Source: Bog-473 sp963750075
GTDB lineage: Bacteria; Actinomycetota; Acidimicrobiia; Acidimicrobiales; RAAP-2
Direction of reading: 5' to 3'
DNA length: 64,000 bases
Assembly: GCA_963750075.1 (NCBI GenBank)
Contig: CAVVPG010000001.1
Span: 558,001-622,000 of the forward strand
Shown here: positions 24,695 through 33,118 of the stretch, one piece after another
Position numbering within the stretch: position 1 is the stretch's first letter
Layout of the letters: every line of letters begins with the position of its first letter
Notes under the pieces: generated by a model
What the model was told of the DNA's origin: nothing
What the model saw: the letters and a program-made list of their open reading frames with translations, nothing else
Databases searched by the model: none
Made by a program: the position numbers and the translations under genes

Positions 24695-25672
24695 ATGAGC
24701 ACCGCAACTCTCGCCAACTCACCGCCGGTCACCGGCGGCGCGGGTCAGTGGGCCGTCGAGACCCACGGGCTGACCAAGCGCTTCGGGGACAACGTCGCCG
24801 TCGACGACGTCGAGCTCCTCGTCCCCCGGGGCTGTGCCTTCGGCTACCTCGGCCCCAACGGCGCCGGCAAGACGACGCTGATCCGGGTGTTGCTGGGCCT
24901 GACCCTTGCCGACGCCGGGACGATGTCCCTCCTCGGGTACGCCGTCCCCCGCCATCGTGACCAGGCGCTGGCCCGGGTCGGGGCCATCGTGGACGAGCCC
25001 CGCTTCCACCGCCACCTGACCGGTCGCCAGAACCTGCAGATCCTCGCCGCGGCGCGTGAGCCGGCGGCCAAGGGCCGCATCGAGCCGTCGCTCGAGCGCG
25101 TCGGCATCCTGCACCGGGCCGACGACAAGGTGTCGAAGTACTCCATGGGCATGCGCCAGCGCCTGGGCGTCGCCGCCTGCCTCCTCGGGGACCCTCATCT
25201 GCTCATCCTCGACGAGCCCATGAACGGCCTCGACCCGGCGGGGATGCTCGACATGCGCGACATGATCCTGTCCCTCGTTGCCGAAGGCCGGACCGTCGTG
25301 CTCTCCTCGCACCTCCTCGACGAGGTGGAACGCACCTGCGACGCCGTGGCCATCGTGGACCGGGGCAAGGTGATCCGGCAGGGACCGATCTCCCAACTGC
25401 TCGCCGGCTCCTCCTTCGAGGTGCAGGTCGAGTGCTCCGAGCCCGACCGGGCACGCAGCCTGCTCGACGCCACCAAGTTCGGCGCACACATTCAGACGGG
25501 CCCGGACGGCCTCGCCGTCACGCTGCCGGAGGGCACCGAGCGCGACGTCATCGCCGAGATCAACCGCCAACTGGTGGAGGGCGGGATCTCGGTGTACCGG
25601 CTCCAGCACATCCAGGCCTCGCTCGAATCGTGGTTCCTCGAGGTCACGAGCCGTCTCGGAGCAACCGAATGA
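24695..25672 (+). CDS. ABC transporter ATP-binding protein
   Basis: ATPase of a two-gene ABC exporter, 325 residues. It carries Walker A GPNGAGKTT, the Q-loop region, the signature YSMGMRQRLG, Walker B LLILDEPMNGLDPAG and the H-loop LSSHLLDE. A C-terminal DUF4162-like extension runs from about residue 235. This is the layout of antibiotic/drug-resistance (DrrA or BcrA) type ATPases. ATG at 24695 is chosen because AAGGTGG lies upstream and similarity starts soon after; the frame is open back to 24608. The 153-nt gap after serC holds no clear promoter that I could fix. Its stop overlaps the permease ATG (ATGA). Confidence 0.9.
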   Translation: MSTATLANSPPVTGGAGQWAVETHGLTKRFGDNVAVDDVELLVPRGCAFGYLGPNGAGKTTLIRVLLGLTLADAGTMSLLGYAVPRHRDQALARVGAIVDEPRFHRHLTGRQNLQILAAAREPAAKGRIEPSLERVGILHRADDKVSKYSMGMRQRLGVAACLLGDPHLLILDEPMNGLDPAGMLDMRDMILSLVAEGRTVVLSSHLLDEVERTCDAVAIVDRGKVIRQGPISQLLAGSSFEVQVECSEPDRARSLLDATKFGAHIQTGPDGLAVTLPEGTERDVIAEINRQLVEGGISVYRLQHIQASLESWFLEVTSRLGATE

Positions 25673-26886
25673 CGATCATTTCTGACGTCAGCGCACCGGC
25701 ACCGGGTCCGGCCCCCGGCGAGGTTCCGGCGGCGACGCGGGGCGACCACCGCGGCTCATGGATCCCGACGTGGGGCATGGTCACCACGCGCTTCATGGAG
25801 CTGCGCAAGCGGCGGGGACTGATCATCGCCCTGATCGCCGTCAACATCGGCATCCCGGTCATCTTCCTCGCCGTGCGCCTCATCTCCCACGCAGTGGACC
25901 CCAAGTCCTACGGGCCGGCGGGCGGCTACACCATCTTCACCACCCTGGTCCTGGGCTTCATGTACGTCTTCGGGTTCATCGTCGCCGCTGTGATGGGCTG
26001 CACGGCGGGGTCGGTCGACCTCACGGATGGGATGTTCCGCCACCTCGTGATCACGGGCCGTTCCCGGCTGGCCCTGTATCTGGCCAGGATCCCCGCCGGG
26101 CTGGCCATCGTCATCGCCATCGTCGCGGTCGGCTACACGATCGTCTGCGCGGTGTGCGTGTTCGCCGCCCCGGCGCAGCTCAACTACGACGGGGTCAACG
26201 TGCCCCAGGGCCTCTCGCGCCCGGCCCTCGACGCCTGGGCGGCCGACCACGCCGACGCGGTGATCTGCAACTTCAACTTCAACGGGGGCCCTGGTCTGAA
26301 CGGCGTGCCGCCCAGCGTCCCGTGCGGCAACGGTCAGACCAGCGGTCCCCCGCCCGGTGCCACCATCCAGACGCCGAAGGGCACCATCACCGTCCCCGCC
26401 AATCAGTCCCCCGCCCAGATTCGGGCGTTCGCGGTCTCGGTCGCCAACCAGGACTACAAGGACTACAGCGCCAACTTCACGGTCCCCTCGACCAAACTGA
26501 TGGTCGACGTCGGCCTGTGGATCGCGCTGGAGGCGACCATCGGGTTCATCGTCGGCCTCGGGCTGGGCTCACTGATGGGACAGCGGACGGTGCCGGTGAT
26601 CCTCCTCGTCGTGCTGGAGCTGATATTCACGCCCATCTTCAGCCGCCACATCATCTCGCACCTGCTCAACGTCGAGCGGGGGATCGTGGGCGTCGCGATG
26701 CTCCATGTCGAGCCGGGCGGGCTGCCGACGCCGTTCGGCGGCGGAGGCCCGGGTGGCGGAGGGGGCGGGCCGGGCGGAATCATGCTGATACCGGAGTCGA
26801 CCCTGGCGGCGTCCCTGGTGATCGTGGGTTGGATCGTGTTCTGGACCGCCATCGGGGCGTGGCGGATGATGACCCGCGACGCCTGA
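25669..26886 (+). CDS. ABC-2 type membrane permease
   Basis: Membrane partner of the preceding ATPase, 405 residues. About six hydrophobic segments are visible, including LIIALIAVNIGIPVIFLAV near 50-70, TLVLGFMYVFGFIVAAVMG, GLAIVIAIVAVGYTIVCAV, and a C-terminal SLVIVGWIVFWTAIGAW. A long extracytoplasmic loop (about 165-275) lies between the third and fourth. A glycine-rich run (positions about 26740-26780 in DNA) lies before the last helix. The ATG overlaps the ATPase stop. The substrate is unknown. Confidence 0.85.
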   Translation: MTIISDVSAPAPGPAPGEVPAATRGDHRGSWIPTWGMVTTRFMELRKRRGLIIALIAVNIGIPVIFLAVRLISHAVDPKSYGPAGGYTIFTTLVLGFMYVFGFIVAAVMGCTAGSVDLTDGMFRHLVITGRSRLALYLARIPAGLAIVIAIVAVGYTIVCAVCVFAAPAQLNYDGVNVPQGLSRPALDAWAADHADAVICNFNFNGGPGLNGVPPSVPCGNGQTSGPPPGATIQTPKGTITVPANQSPAQIRAFAVSVANQDYKDYSANFTVPSTKLMVDVGLWIALEATIGFIVGLGLGSLMGQRTVPVILLVVLELIFTPIFSRHIISHLLNVERGIVGVAMLHVEPGGLPTPFGGGGPGGGGGGPGGIMLIPESTLAASLVIVGWIVFWTAIGAWRMMTRDA

Positions 26887-26892
26887 CCGGTC

Positions 26893-27777
26893 TCAGCCGT
26901 CGACAGCGAAACCGACGGACGCGAGCAGCCGTTCGCTTTCGTCCCACAGCTGCGACGCCGCGGCCTCGTCCTTGGCGCGGCGACTCATGTGGCCCGGCTT
27001 GGAGCGGACCCAGTACATCCCTGTCCTGGTGGCGACGTCGGGGGACGTCGCAAGGTAGAGCGAGGTCCGGGCGGCGCGCCGGGGGGTGATCTGCAACGGC
27101 CGCATGACCCGGATGCCGAAGCCCATGACCCCCGAGAGGTCTCCGTCCATCCCGAACCGGCTGCGGACCCAGCCGGGGTGCATGGCGTTCGCCGTGACTC
27201 CTGTGCCCGCGAGCCGCGTCGCCAGCCGGCGGGTGAAGAGCACGTTGGCCAACTTGGAACGGCAGTAAGCCTCCATCGCCTCGTAGCTCCTCTCACTCTG
27301 GAGGTCCTCGAAGCGCATGCCCTTCCATGCCGCATGGTGCCCGACGGATGTGACGTTGATGACCCGCGAGGGAGCGCCGACGCGCAGGCGGTCGAGCAGG
27401 AGGTTGGTCAGATAGAAGTGCCCGAGGTGGTTGACCCCGATGGTGTACTCGATGCCCTGGGCCGTCAGGGTGCGCTCCGACCACGTCCCGCCGGCGTTGT
27501 TGACGAGGACGTCGAGGCGGCCCCAGCGGGAGAGCACCTCCTCGGCCGCCTTCCTGACCGAGGCCAGGTCGGCCAGGTCGAGCGGCACCACGTGCACGTC
27601 GTCGTTCCAGGTGCGCTTCGTCACCTCGGTGGCCGCCGCCTCGGCCTTGTCCCGGTTCCGGCAGGCCAGGATGGTGGTCGCCTCGAGGGCCGCCACGCCG
27701 ACCGCCGTCTCGAAGCCGATGCCGGCATTGGCCCCGGTGATGACGACGACCTTGCCTTGCATGCTCATGGGCGACAT
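26893..27777 (-). CDS. short-chain dehydrogenase/reductase (retinol dehydrogenase-like)
   Basis: A 294-residue SDR. GKVVVITGANAGIGFETA is the cofactor-binding TGxxxGIG, VLVNNAG follows, and the catalytic triad is in INVTSVGHHAAW (Ser) and the AYCRSKLANVL helix (YxxxK). The extended C-terminus resembles WW-domain/retinol-dehydrogenase-type SDRs. Start codons at 27777, 27768 and 27762 are all in frame with no clear ribosome site; the first is listed. It converges on the ABC permease (6-bp gap) and diverges from the P450 gene, with which it may share a redox task. Confidence 0.87.
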   Translation of the reverse strand: MSPMSMQGKVVVITGANAGIGFETAVGVAALEATTILACRNRDKAEAAATEVTKRTWNDDVHVVPLDLADLASVRKAAEEVLSRWGRLDVLVNNAGGTWSERTLTAQGIEYTIGVNHLGHFYLTNLLLDRLRVGAPSRVINVTSVGHHAAWKGMRFEDLQSERSYEAMEAYCRSKLANVLFTRRLATRLAGTGVTANAMHPGWVRSRFGMDGDLSGVMGFGIRVMRPLQITPRRAARTSLYLATSPDVATRTGMYWVRSKPGHMSRRAKDEAAASQLWDESERLLASVGFAVDG

Positions 27778-27949
27778 CCAGTCTGGAGATCTACCCGGGA
27801 GATCACACCCCATGCGGGCAGCCGGTGCAATTCGCAGCCATACCCCACTTCGTCGACGGGCCAACGACGCAGGTCCCGGCGCGTGACGCCGGCTGCTCCC
27901 TCGGCCTAGCCTTGCGCCGAGGGGACACGAGCCCGGCGGGAATCGACAC

Positions 27950-29191
27950 ATGACCATCGTCTCGAACCCCACCCTCGACGGGTGGCTGTTACAGGTTCTG
28001 ATCACCCCTGAGGGGCAGGCCGATCCCTACCCGTGGTACGCCCGGATGCGTGGAGAAGCCCGGGCCTACCGCACGTCGTTCGGCCCCTACGTGGTCAACG
28101 GCTACGAGGAGTGCCAGGCGGTGCTGCGCGACCCCCGGCTCGGACGCGGCATCGGCGTCGAGGACACGTCGACCGGGATCTTCGGCGACAACGGCGCGCG
28201 GAGGGGTGAGTTCCTCGAGCTGTCGCAGCACAACATGCTCCTGGCCGACCCGCCGGACCACACGCGGCTGCGCCGCCTGGTGTCGCGCTCGTTCACCCCG
28301 CGCCAGGTCGAGCGGTTGCGGCCCGCCGTCCACGAGCTGGTCGACGACCTGCTCGACGACCTGGCCGAGAAGGGCGACGTCGAGTTCATGGGCGACTTCG
28401 CGCTCCCGCTGCCGATGGCCGTCATCGGCGAGCTGGTCGGCGTGCCGGCGGCGGACCGGGCCGGCCTGCAGCCGCAGGTGCGCGCGGCCGCCAAGGGGAT
28501 CGAGCCCGTGCTCAGCGACGACGAGACGGAAGCCGCCATCGAATCCATCGCCACCCTGGGCGAGTACTTCTCGGCCCTGCTCGAGGAGCGGCGCCGGCAC
28601 CCCCGCGACGACCTCCTCAGCTCGCTCGTCGAGGCCAGGGAGAACGACGACAGGCTCACCGACGAGGAGGTGGTGTCCACCGCCATCCTCCTCTTCGCCG
28701 CCGGGTTCGAGACGACCACGAACCTGCTCGGCAACGGGCTGCTGGCGCTGCTGACCCACCAGGACCAGCTGGCCGACTGGCGGGCCCACCCCGACATCGC
28801 CCCGTCGGCCGTCGAGGAGCTGCTGCGTTTCGACAGCCCCGTCCAGTTCAACCTGCGCACCGCACTCGAACCGGCCGAGCTGCTCGGCGAGCCCATCGCC
28901 CGCGGTGACCGCATCGTGGTCCTGCAGGGCGCGGCCAATCGCGACCCCGCCCGCTTCGAGAACCCCGAAGAGCTCGACCTGCGGCGGGAGGACAACACGC
29001 CCTTGAGCTTCGGCTGGGGCATCCACCACTGCATCGGGGCCGCCCTGGCGCGCATGGAGGGCGAGATCGCCTTCAACGCGATCCTGGCCCGTTTCCCCTC
29101 CGTCACCTCGAAGGACGTCGACCCGCACTGGCGCCCAAGCTTCACGTTGCGCGGCCTGCTGGAATTGCCGCTGCGGCTGTCAGCTCATTGA
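27950..29191 (+). CDS. cytochrome P450
   Basis: A soluble bacterial P450 of 413 residues. The I-helix oxygen-binding motif is AGFETTTN, the K-helix ExxR is in VEELLRFDSPVQ, and the heme loop FGWGIHHCIGAALAR places the proximal cysteine at about C361. N-terminal ADPYPWYARMR and LADPPDHTRLRRLVSRSFTPR are typical of class I actinobacterial enzymes such as CYP107 and relatives. No ferredoxin or reductase gene is adjacent, so electron partners lie elsewhere. The ATG at 27950 sits 172 bp from the divergent SDR start. The stop overlaps the converging SRPBCC gene by 7 bp. Confidence 0.94.
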   Translation: MTIVSNPTLDGWLLQVLITPEGQADPYPWYARMRGEARAYRTSFGPYVVNGYEECQAVLRDPRLGRGIGVEDTSTGIFGDNGARRGEFLELSQHNMLLADPPDHTRLRRLVSRSFTPRQVERLRPAVHELVDDLLDDLAEKGDVEFMGDFALPLPMAVIGELVGVPAADRAGLQPQVRAAAKGIEPVLSDDETEAAIESIATLGEYFSALLEERRRHPRDDLLSSLVEARENDDRLTDEEVVSTAILLFAAGFETTTNLLGNGLLALLTHQDQLADWRAHPDIAPSAVEELLRFDSPVQFNLRTALEPAELLGEPIARGDRIVVLQGAANRDPARFENPEELDLRREDNTPLSFGWGIHHCIGAALARMEGEIAFNAILARFPSVTSKDVDPHWRPSFTLRGLLELPLRLSAH

Positions 29192-29730
29192 GCGGCGCCG
29201 TCCGCCGCGCCGTGGATCTCCTGTGGGGGGCCGATCGCCGACGCCTCGGGACCGAGCCTCTCGACGTAGCCGCGGTGGACGACGCGCCAGCGGTCCGGCG
29301 CGTCGAAGGGCGGCGGCAAGCCGTCAACGGCGTGCGCGAGCTGCTCCAGGCAGACGTGCCAGCCTGCTGCGTCGCGCGCCGCCTTGCCGTACTCGGGGAA
29401 CGTCACGGTCAAGCGGAGGACGCAGCCCGATCCCGCCGGCTCCAGGTCGAAGCGCAGGACGTCGTCGGCCCAGCGCAACTCCATGAGCGCCGGGGGTTCG
29501 AAGGCGAGCATCTCCCCGTCGAACGGCTCCCCCTCCGACTCCCGGAACGAGAAGTGGAGCGGCGCGCCCGCCGCGCGCGCCCCCTCGATGGTCGTGGGGA
29601 ACCACCCCGCCAGGCCCGCGTCCTCGGTCAGGGCGCGCCACACCTTCTCCCGCGGATGGTCCAGGTGCCGGCGGTAGCGCAGGACGGAGACGTCGCCGAC
29701 CCGCTCGAGCGTGCCGAACTCGTCGCTCAC
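29185..29730 (-). CDS. SRPBCC (AHSA1/START-like) domain protein, copy 3
   Basis: A 181-residue helix-grip protein. VSVLRYRRHLDHPREKVWRALTEDAGLAGWFPTTIEGAR, MLAFEPPALMELRWADDVLRFDLEP and a C-terminal helix with AGWHVCLEQLAHAVDG give the Aha1-like pattern. It is longer than the other two copies, with a proline-rich tail (PPPFDAPDRW onward). GTG at 29730 overlaps the ArsR stop (GTGA). Its 3' end overlaps the P450 gene on the opposite strand by 7 bp. Confidence 0.84.
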   Translation of the reverse strand: MSDEFGTLERVGDVSVLRYRRHLDHPREKVWRALTEDAGLAGWFPTTIEGARAAGAPLHFSFRESEGEPFDGEMLAFEPPALMELRWADDVLRFDLEPAGSGCVLRLTVTFPEYGKAARDAAGWHVCLEQLAHAVDGLPPPFDAPDRWRVVHRGYVERLGPEASAIGPPQEIHGAADGAAQ

Positions 29731-30047
29731 GCCCACGGCTCCCCGTCCATGATCTCGAGGTGGCGCTCGAGTGCGTTGAGGTGCTCCCCCCAACGCCGGC
29801 GGTACGGCGTGAGCCACCGGTCGACCTCGCGCAACGGCTCGGGCCTCACCCGGTAGATCCGCCGCTGGGCTTCGGAGCGGGACTCGACGAGGCCGGCGTC
29901 GCGCAGGACCTTGAGGTGCTTCGAGACCGCCGGTTGACTGAGCGAGAGCATCCCGACGAGGTCACCCACCGGTCGCTCCCGCTCCACGAGGAGATCGAGG
30001 ATGCGGCGACGGCTCTCCTCTGCCAGTACCTCGAACGTGGCTGTCAC
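29727..30047 (-). CDS. ArsR-family transcriptional regulator, copy 3
   Basis: A 106-residue winged-helix protein. VLAEESRRRILDLLVERERPVGDLVGMLSLSQPAVSKHLKVLRDAGLVESR is the ArsR core, followed by RIYRVRPEPLREVDRWLTPYRRRW, as in regulators paired with SRPBCC proteins. No metal-binding cysteines. The GTG at 30047 lies exactly 6 nt after a predicted -10 box, so transcription should start at the G of the start codon (leaderless). It is coupled to the SRPBCC gene. The upstream IR TATTTCCCT/AAGGGATAT is likely its operator. Confidence 0.86.
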   Translation of the reverse strand: MTATFEVLAEESRRRILDLLVERERPVGDLVGMLSLSQPAVSKHLKVLRDAGLVESRSEAQRRIYRVRPEPLREVDRWLTPYRRRWGEHLNALERHLEIMDGEPWA

Positions 30048-30050
30048 ACA

Positions 30051-30090
30051 GCCAGTATTTCCCTAGACGTATATAACTGTCAAGGGATAT
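30051..30090 (-). promoter_or_regulatory. promoter and operator-like repeat of the third ArsR operon
   Basis: TTGACA (30083-30078), an 18-bp spacer and AATACT (30059-30054) read leftward, ending 6 nt before the GTG. The inverted repeat TATTTCCCT...AAGGGATAT brackets the -35/-10 region. The -35 overlaps the stop codon of the DUF2277 gene upstream. Confidence 0.72.
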
Positions 30091-30337
30091 TGGCGCCGGC
30101 GATCCTCCGGAGAGGTGGCAGGGTAGGCGGCGGCTGGCGCCGTGGCGGGAGGGTGGCCAGGAGCTCGGTGGTCGCCTCGGTGACCAGCGTCACGGCCCGC
30201 TCGAACGCCTCCTCGGTCTGGGGCGACGTCGACTGGACGCCGCTGACCTTGCGGACGTACTGGCGGGCCGCCGCCTCGATCTCCTCGGGCGTGGCCACGG
30301 GCTCGAGCCCTCGCAACGTGGTGATGTTCCGGCACAT
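30080..30337 (-). CDS. DUF2277 family protein
   Basis: An 85-residue protein beginning MCRNITTLRGLEPVATPEEIEAAARQYVRKVSGVQS, which is the diagnostic start of DUF2277 (MCRNIK.L...P.AT.EEI.AAA.QYVRKVSG). The C-terminal proline/arginine tail is variable. Function of the family is unknown. ATG at 30337 has a GGGTGG purine stretch upstream. It is 10 nt downstream of a cupin gene on the same strand. Confidence 0.88.
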   Translation of the reverse strand: MCRNITTLRGLEPVATPEEIEAAARQYVRKVSGVQSTSPQTEEAFERAVTLVTEATTELLATLPPRRQPPPTLPPLRRIAGANIP

Positions 30338-30347
30338 GCCGCCCACC

Positions 30348-30686
30348 CTATTGGTGCGACAGGCCGGGCAGGTTGGGCCGCAGCGGGTAGTCCGCGATGA
30401 CGGCCCGGCAGGCGCCGATCGGGCGGACCGAGTGAGGGGTGTGGGGCGGCACGACCGCCACGCAGCCCGCGCCGAGCACCTGCTCCTCCCCGGCGATGGA
30501 GAGGGCCACCTCGCCCTCGACGATGTGCCACACCTCCTCCTGCTCGTGCTGGTGCTCGTGCAGCGGCGCCGCACCGTCGGCGATGTCGTAGTGGGCGAAC
30601 GTCATGTTGGCGGAGTGGAGGTAGCGGCCGCTCCACCCCGGGAGTGGCTCGCCCGCCAGCATCTCGGAGGGCCGGACGAACGGCAC
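30348..30686 (-). CDS. cupin-domain protein
   Basis: A 112-residue single-domain cupin. The first cupin motif is PLHEHQHEQEEVWHIVEGEVALSIAG (metal ligands His, His, Glu), the second is VPPHTPHSVRPI with the third-histidine region. A small metal-binding barrel of this kind may be an isomerase, dioxygenase or regulator of a neighbouring enzyme. The GTG at 30686 lies 1 nt past the stop of the DUF899 gene, so the two are probably co-transcribed. Confidence 0.85.
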   Translation of the reverse strand: MPFVRPSEMLAGEPLPGWSGRYLHSANMTFAHYDIADGAAPLHEHQHEQEEVWHIVEGEVALSIAGEEQVLGAGCVAVVPPHTPHSVRPIGACRAVIADYPLRPNLPGLSHQ

Positions 30687-30687
30687 C

Positions 30688-31365
30688 TCAGTAGTCCAGT
30701 CCCGCGTACCAGTCGCCCCGGCCGTGCGGCGTCAGGTCCAGCAGGTGCCAGACCGGCGAGAGCAGGTCGATGCCCCGCTCGGGGATGTCGTCGGCCATGT
30801 GCGGATGGCAGGTGTAGAAGTGGCGAGGCGAGCCGTCGGCATCGAGCAGGAAGACCGAGACGGTGGAGTCCTGGTTCCCCGCTTCGTCCTCGGCGCCCAG
30901 GTCGTACTGGAACGTGCTGTCGCCGCAGCTGAGGAGGCGGACGTTGTCCCACCCCCGGTTCCGGGCATGGGCGCGCAGCGGGGCGGGATCCGCCGCGGCC
31001 GCCACCACGAAGTCGGCGTTCCGGGCGATGTGGCGCGTCACCCCGTTGAGCCCGTCGACCCACATCGTGCACATCGGGCAGGGCGACGTCTGGCGCTTGC
31101 CGTACATCACGTGCTGCACGACGAGCGCCCGGTCCGGCGCCGTGAACAGCTCGCTCAACCGCACCGTGGTCACGGGCTCGTCACCGTCGGCCAGGCGCCG
31201 CGGCCCCTCCAGGAACTCGTAGTCCTCGACCACGGCTCCGGGCGGTAGCTGGCGGCGGAGCGAGGCCACCTTCTCGCGGTGGTGCATGAGCTCCACCTCG
31301 GCCTGCCGGAGCTCCTCGCGCCGCTTCGCGTACTCGTCCGGCTCTTCGAGGCGGGTCTGCTCCAC
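30688..31365 (-). CDS. DUF899 (thioredoxin-like) family protein
   Basis: A 225-residue DUF899 protein. An N-terminal helix (EPDEYAKRREELRQAEVELMHHREKVASLRRQLPPG) leads to DYEFLEGP. The thioredoxin-like core LVVQHVMYGKRQTSPCPMCTMWVDGLNG contains the CPMC cysteine pair at the position of a redox active site. VSVFLLDADGSPRHFYTCHPH follows. Members are often annotated as thioredoxin- or AhpC-like, but enzymatic role is unproven. GTG at 31365 diverges from a VOC gene 31 bp away. Confidence 0.85.
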   Translation of the reverse strand: MEQTRLEEPDEYAKRREELRQAEVELMHHREKVASLRRQLPPGAVVEDYEFLEGPRRLADGDEPVTTVRLSELFTAPDRALVVQHVMYGKRQTSPCPMCTMWVDGLNGVTRHIARNADFVVAAAADPAPLRAHARNRGWDNVRLLSCGDSTFQYDLGAEDEAGNQDSTVSVFLLDADGSPRHFYTCHPHMADDIPERGIDLLSPVWHLLDLTPHGRGDWYAGLDY

Positions 31366-31396
31366 GTTCCGAATGTAGCGGGGCGTAGGGGGGAGA

Positions 31397-31804
31397 ATGG
31401 GGGCGATGCTCGGTCATCTCGGCGTCAACGTCCCGAACCTCGGGCGGGCCACCGCCTACTACGGCCCGCTCATGCCCCTCCTCGGCTACGAGCCCTTCGT
31501 CAGCGCCGAGAACGCCGTCGCGTTCATGCCCGCCGGCGGCAGGCGCGGTGCCTACCTCTTCCTGTACGAGGCGACCGAGGACGGGCCGTACTCCCGCGAG
31601 CGCACCGGGCTGCAGCATCTCGCCTTCGCCGTTCCCAGCCGGGGAGCGGTGCACGAGGTCCACGCCTACGTGGCGGGCGAGGGCTCAACCGTCCTGCACC
31701 CCCCGCAGGAGTGGCCCCAGTACCCGCCGCCCTACTTCGCCACCTTCTGGCTCGACCCGTTCGGGTTCATGCTCGAGGCGGTCTGCCACCACGACCGCGA
31801 CTAG
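31397..31804 (+). CDS. VOC-family protein, glyoxalase-like
   Basis: A 135-residue VOC domain: LGHLGVNVPNLGRATAYYGPLMPLLGYEPFV, then GLQHLAFAVPSRGAVHEVHAYVAGEGSTVLHPPQEW and FATFWLDPFGFMLEAVCHH. Putative metal ligands are the first His (LGHLG), the His in LQHLAF and the Glu in MLEAV. ATG at 31397 or 31406 can both be read; the second has GGGAG at better spacing. Its TAG shares CTAG with the stop of the converging DUF4097 gene. Confidence 0.83.
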   Translation: MGAMLGHLGVNVPNLGRATAYYGPLMPLLGYEPFVSAENAVAFMPAGGRRGAYLFLYEATEDGPYSRERTGLQHLAFAVPSRGAVHEVHAYVAGEGSTVLHPPQEWPQYPPPYFATFWLDPFGFMLEAVCHHDRD

Positions 31805-32664
31805 GCGACCTGCTCGATCTCGACGTTGCCCGAGACGCTGCGCACGCTCAGGTCGACCAGGGTGGTGCCGGCGCTCCCCCGGCTCGGCGCGTCATCGAGG
31901 GAGAACTCCGAACGGACGGTGCCCGACAAGGTCTCCACGTCGACATGGAGGGCCACCCCGCTGACGACGCCCACGGACACGTCCCCGGAGACGGAGCGGA
32001 CATGGAGAGTGCCCTCGCCGAGGGCGAGGATGCGCACGTCGCCCGAGACGTTGACGATCCGGGCACCGTGTGACACCTCGCCGAGGCGGACGTTGCCCGA
32101 CGTCGCCTTGACCTCGACCCGGTCGCCGGCCGCCCCCACCTCGAGGTCGCCCGACGCCGTCGCGAACACCGCGGAGCCGGCCACGCTGGAACAGTGGAGG
32201 TCCCCCGACGCCGAGTGCACCCGGAGGTCGCCCCCGACCGCACCGAGCGTGACGTCGCCGCTGGCCGTCTTGGCCACCACCTCGTCGATGACGTCGTCGG
32301 CGGTGATGTCCCCGCTGGCCGAGGCGAGGTCCGCCGTGTTGATCGGCCCCGTGATCTCGACGGCCGCCGAGCCCGTCAGCACCTTGACGTCACTGCCCTC
32401 GGGGACCTCGATCCGCACCGCCACCGCGTTGCGGCGGATGAAGCGCATCCCGCGCAGCCGCCGCACCTTGACGGCCACGATGTGACGGCTTCCCGACGCG
32501 CGGCACTCGACCACGGCCTTGTCGACGAGCTCCTGGGCGCCGGGCGTCTCGGCCTCCAGCGAGACCACGGTGGTCCCGGTCCGTGCGGCCGTGATCGCCA
32601 CCAGACCGACCTCGTTCTCCACGTAGAGCCGGACGGGTGCCGGCGTCTCGAACGTCTTCTCCAT
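31801..32664 (-). CDS. DUF4097 family beta-helix repeat protein
   Basis: A 287-residue protein. Repeats of the form (S/T)(A/V)SG(D/N)(I/V/L) occur at least eight times, for example SASGDI, TASGDV, SASGDL, TSGNV and VSGDV. They have regular spacing of about 15-20 residues, as in the DUF4097 adhesin-like beta-helix. There is no signal peptide and no transmembrane segment, so it is likely cytosolic. It lies 12 nt downstream of an RHH protein with its own operator and is probably co-transcribed with it. Function unknown. Confidence 0.87.
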   Translation of the reverse strand: MEKTFETPAPVRLYVENEVGLVAITAARTGTTVVSLEAETPGAQELVDKAVVECRASGSRHIVAVKVRRLRGMRFIRRNAVAVRIEVPEGSDVKVLTGSAAVEITGPINTADLASASGDITADDVIDEVVAKTASGDVTLGAVGGDLRVHSASGDLHCSSVAGSAVFATASGDLEVGAAGDRVEVKATSGNVRLGEVSHGARIVNVSGDVRILALGEGTLHVRSVSGDVSVGVVSGVALHVDVETLSGTVRSEFSLDDAPSRGSAGTTLVDLSVRSVSGNVEIEQVA

Positions 32665-32676
32665 GGTTCTTCTCCT

Positions 32677-33118
32677 TCAGGTCGTGCCGTAGCCGCGCAG
32701 GCGGGTCCCACCGCGTCGGCTCCGGCTCCGGTTCGACGAGCCCCGCTCGAGCGTGCGCACGATGAACGTGTTCACGGAGACACCCTCGCTCGCCGCCGCC
32801 TCTTCCACCCCCGCCTTGAGGCTCTCGCCCAGGCGGAGGGTGATGCGGGCCGACATGTCGCCGTCGGGGGGCGCGCTCGTCTTCGACGTAGGCCAGCTCC
32901 ACGTCGTCACCGGCGACCCGTGTCTCGATGCGGCCCGTCGGCAGGACGTCCGACAGCTCGGCGGCGGCGTCGGACAGCAGGTCCAAGACGCGGGACGGGA
33001 CGGAGCGGGCCAAGACGGCGGCGATCCGCTCGGCGGCTTCGGCCACGGCGTCGTCGCCCAACTCGCCCACCGCCACCACGTCGGAGCGCAGGCCGTCCAC
33101 CACCAGTGACATCTTCAT
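32677..33118 (-). pseudogene. HicB-like ribbon-helix-helix protein, frame broken by one base
   Basis: The N-terminal frame (MKMSLVVDGLRSDVVAVGEL, then AAERIAAVLARSVPSRVLDLL) runs from 33118 to about 32872. The C-terminal frame carries the RHH domain ARITLRLGESLKAGVEEAAASEGVSVNTFIV and ends at 32677. Homologous actinobacterial proteins are one chain with both parts, as I recall them. Removing one base from the run of six Cs (minus strand, 32871-32866) joins the frames into 146 residues. This is either an assembly indel, a real mutation or, less likely, programmed +1 frameshifting. The gene lies under an 11-bp-phased operator, 12 nt before a DUF4097 gene. Confidence 0.75.

Noticed and set aside
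32390..33118. The N-terminal RHH frame as a complete 242-residue protein
   Set aside because: Beyond about 32872 it runs into low-complexity sequence overlapping the RHH domain and the DUF4097 start in other frames; a frameshift explains the data better.
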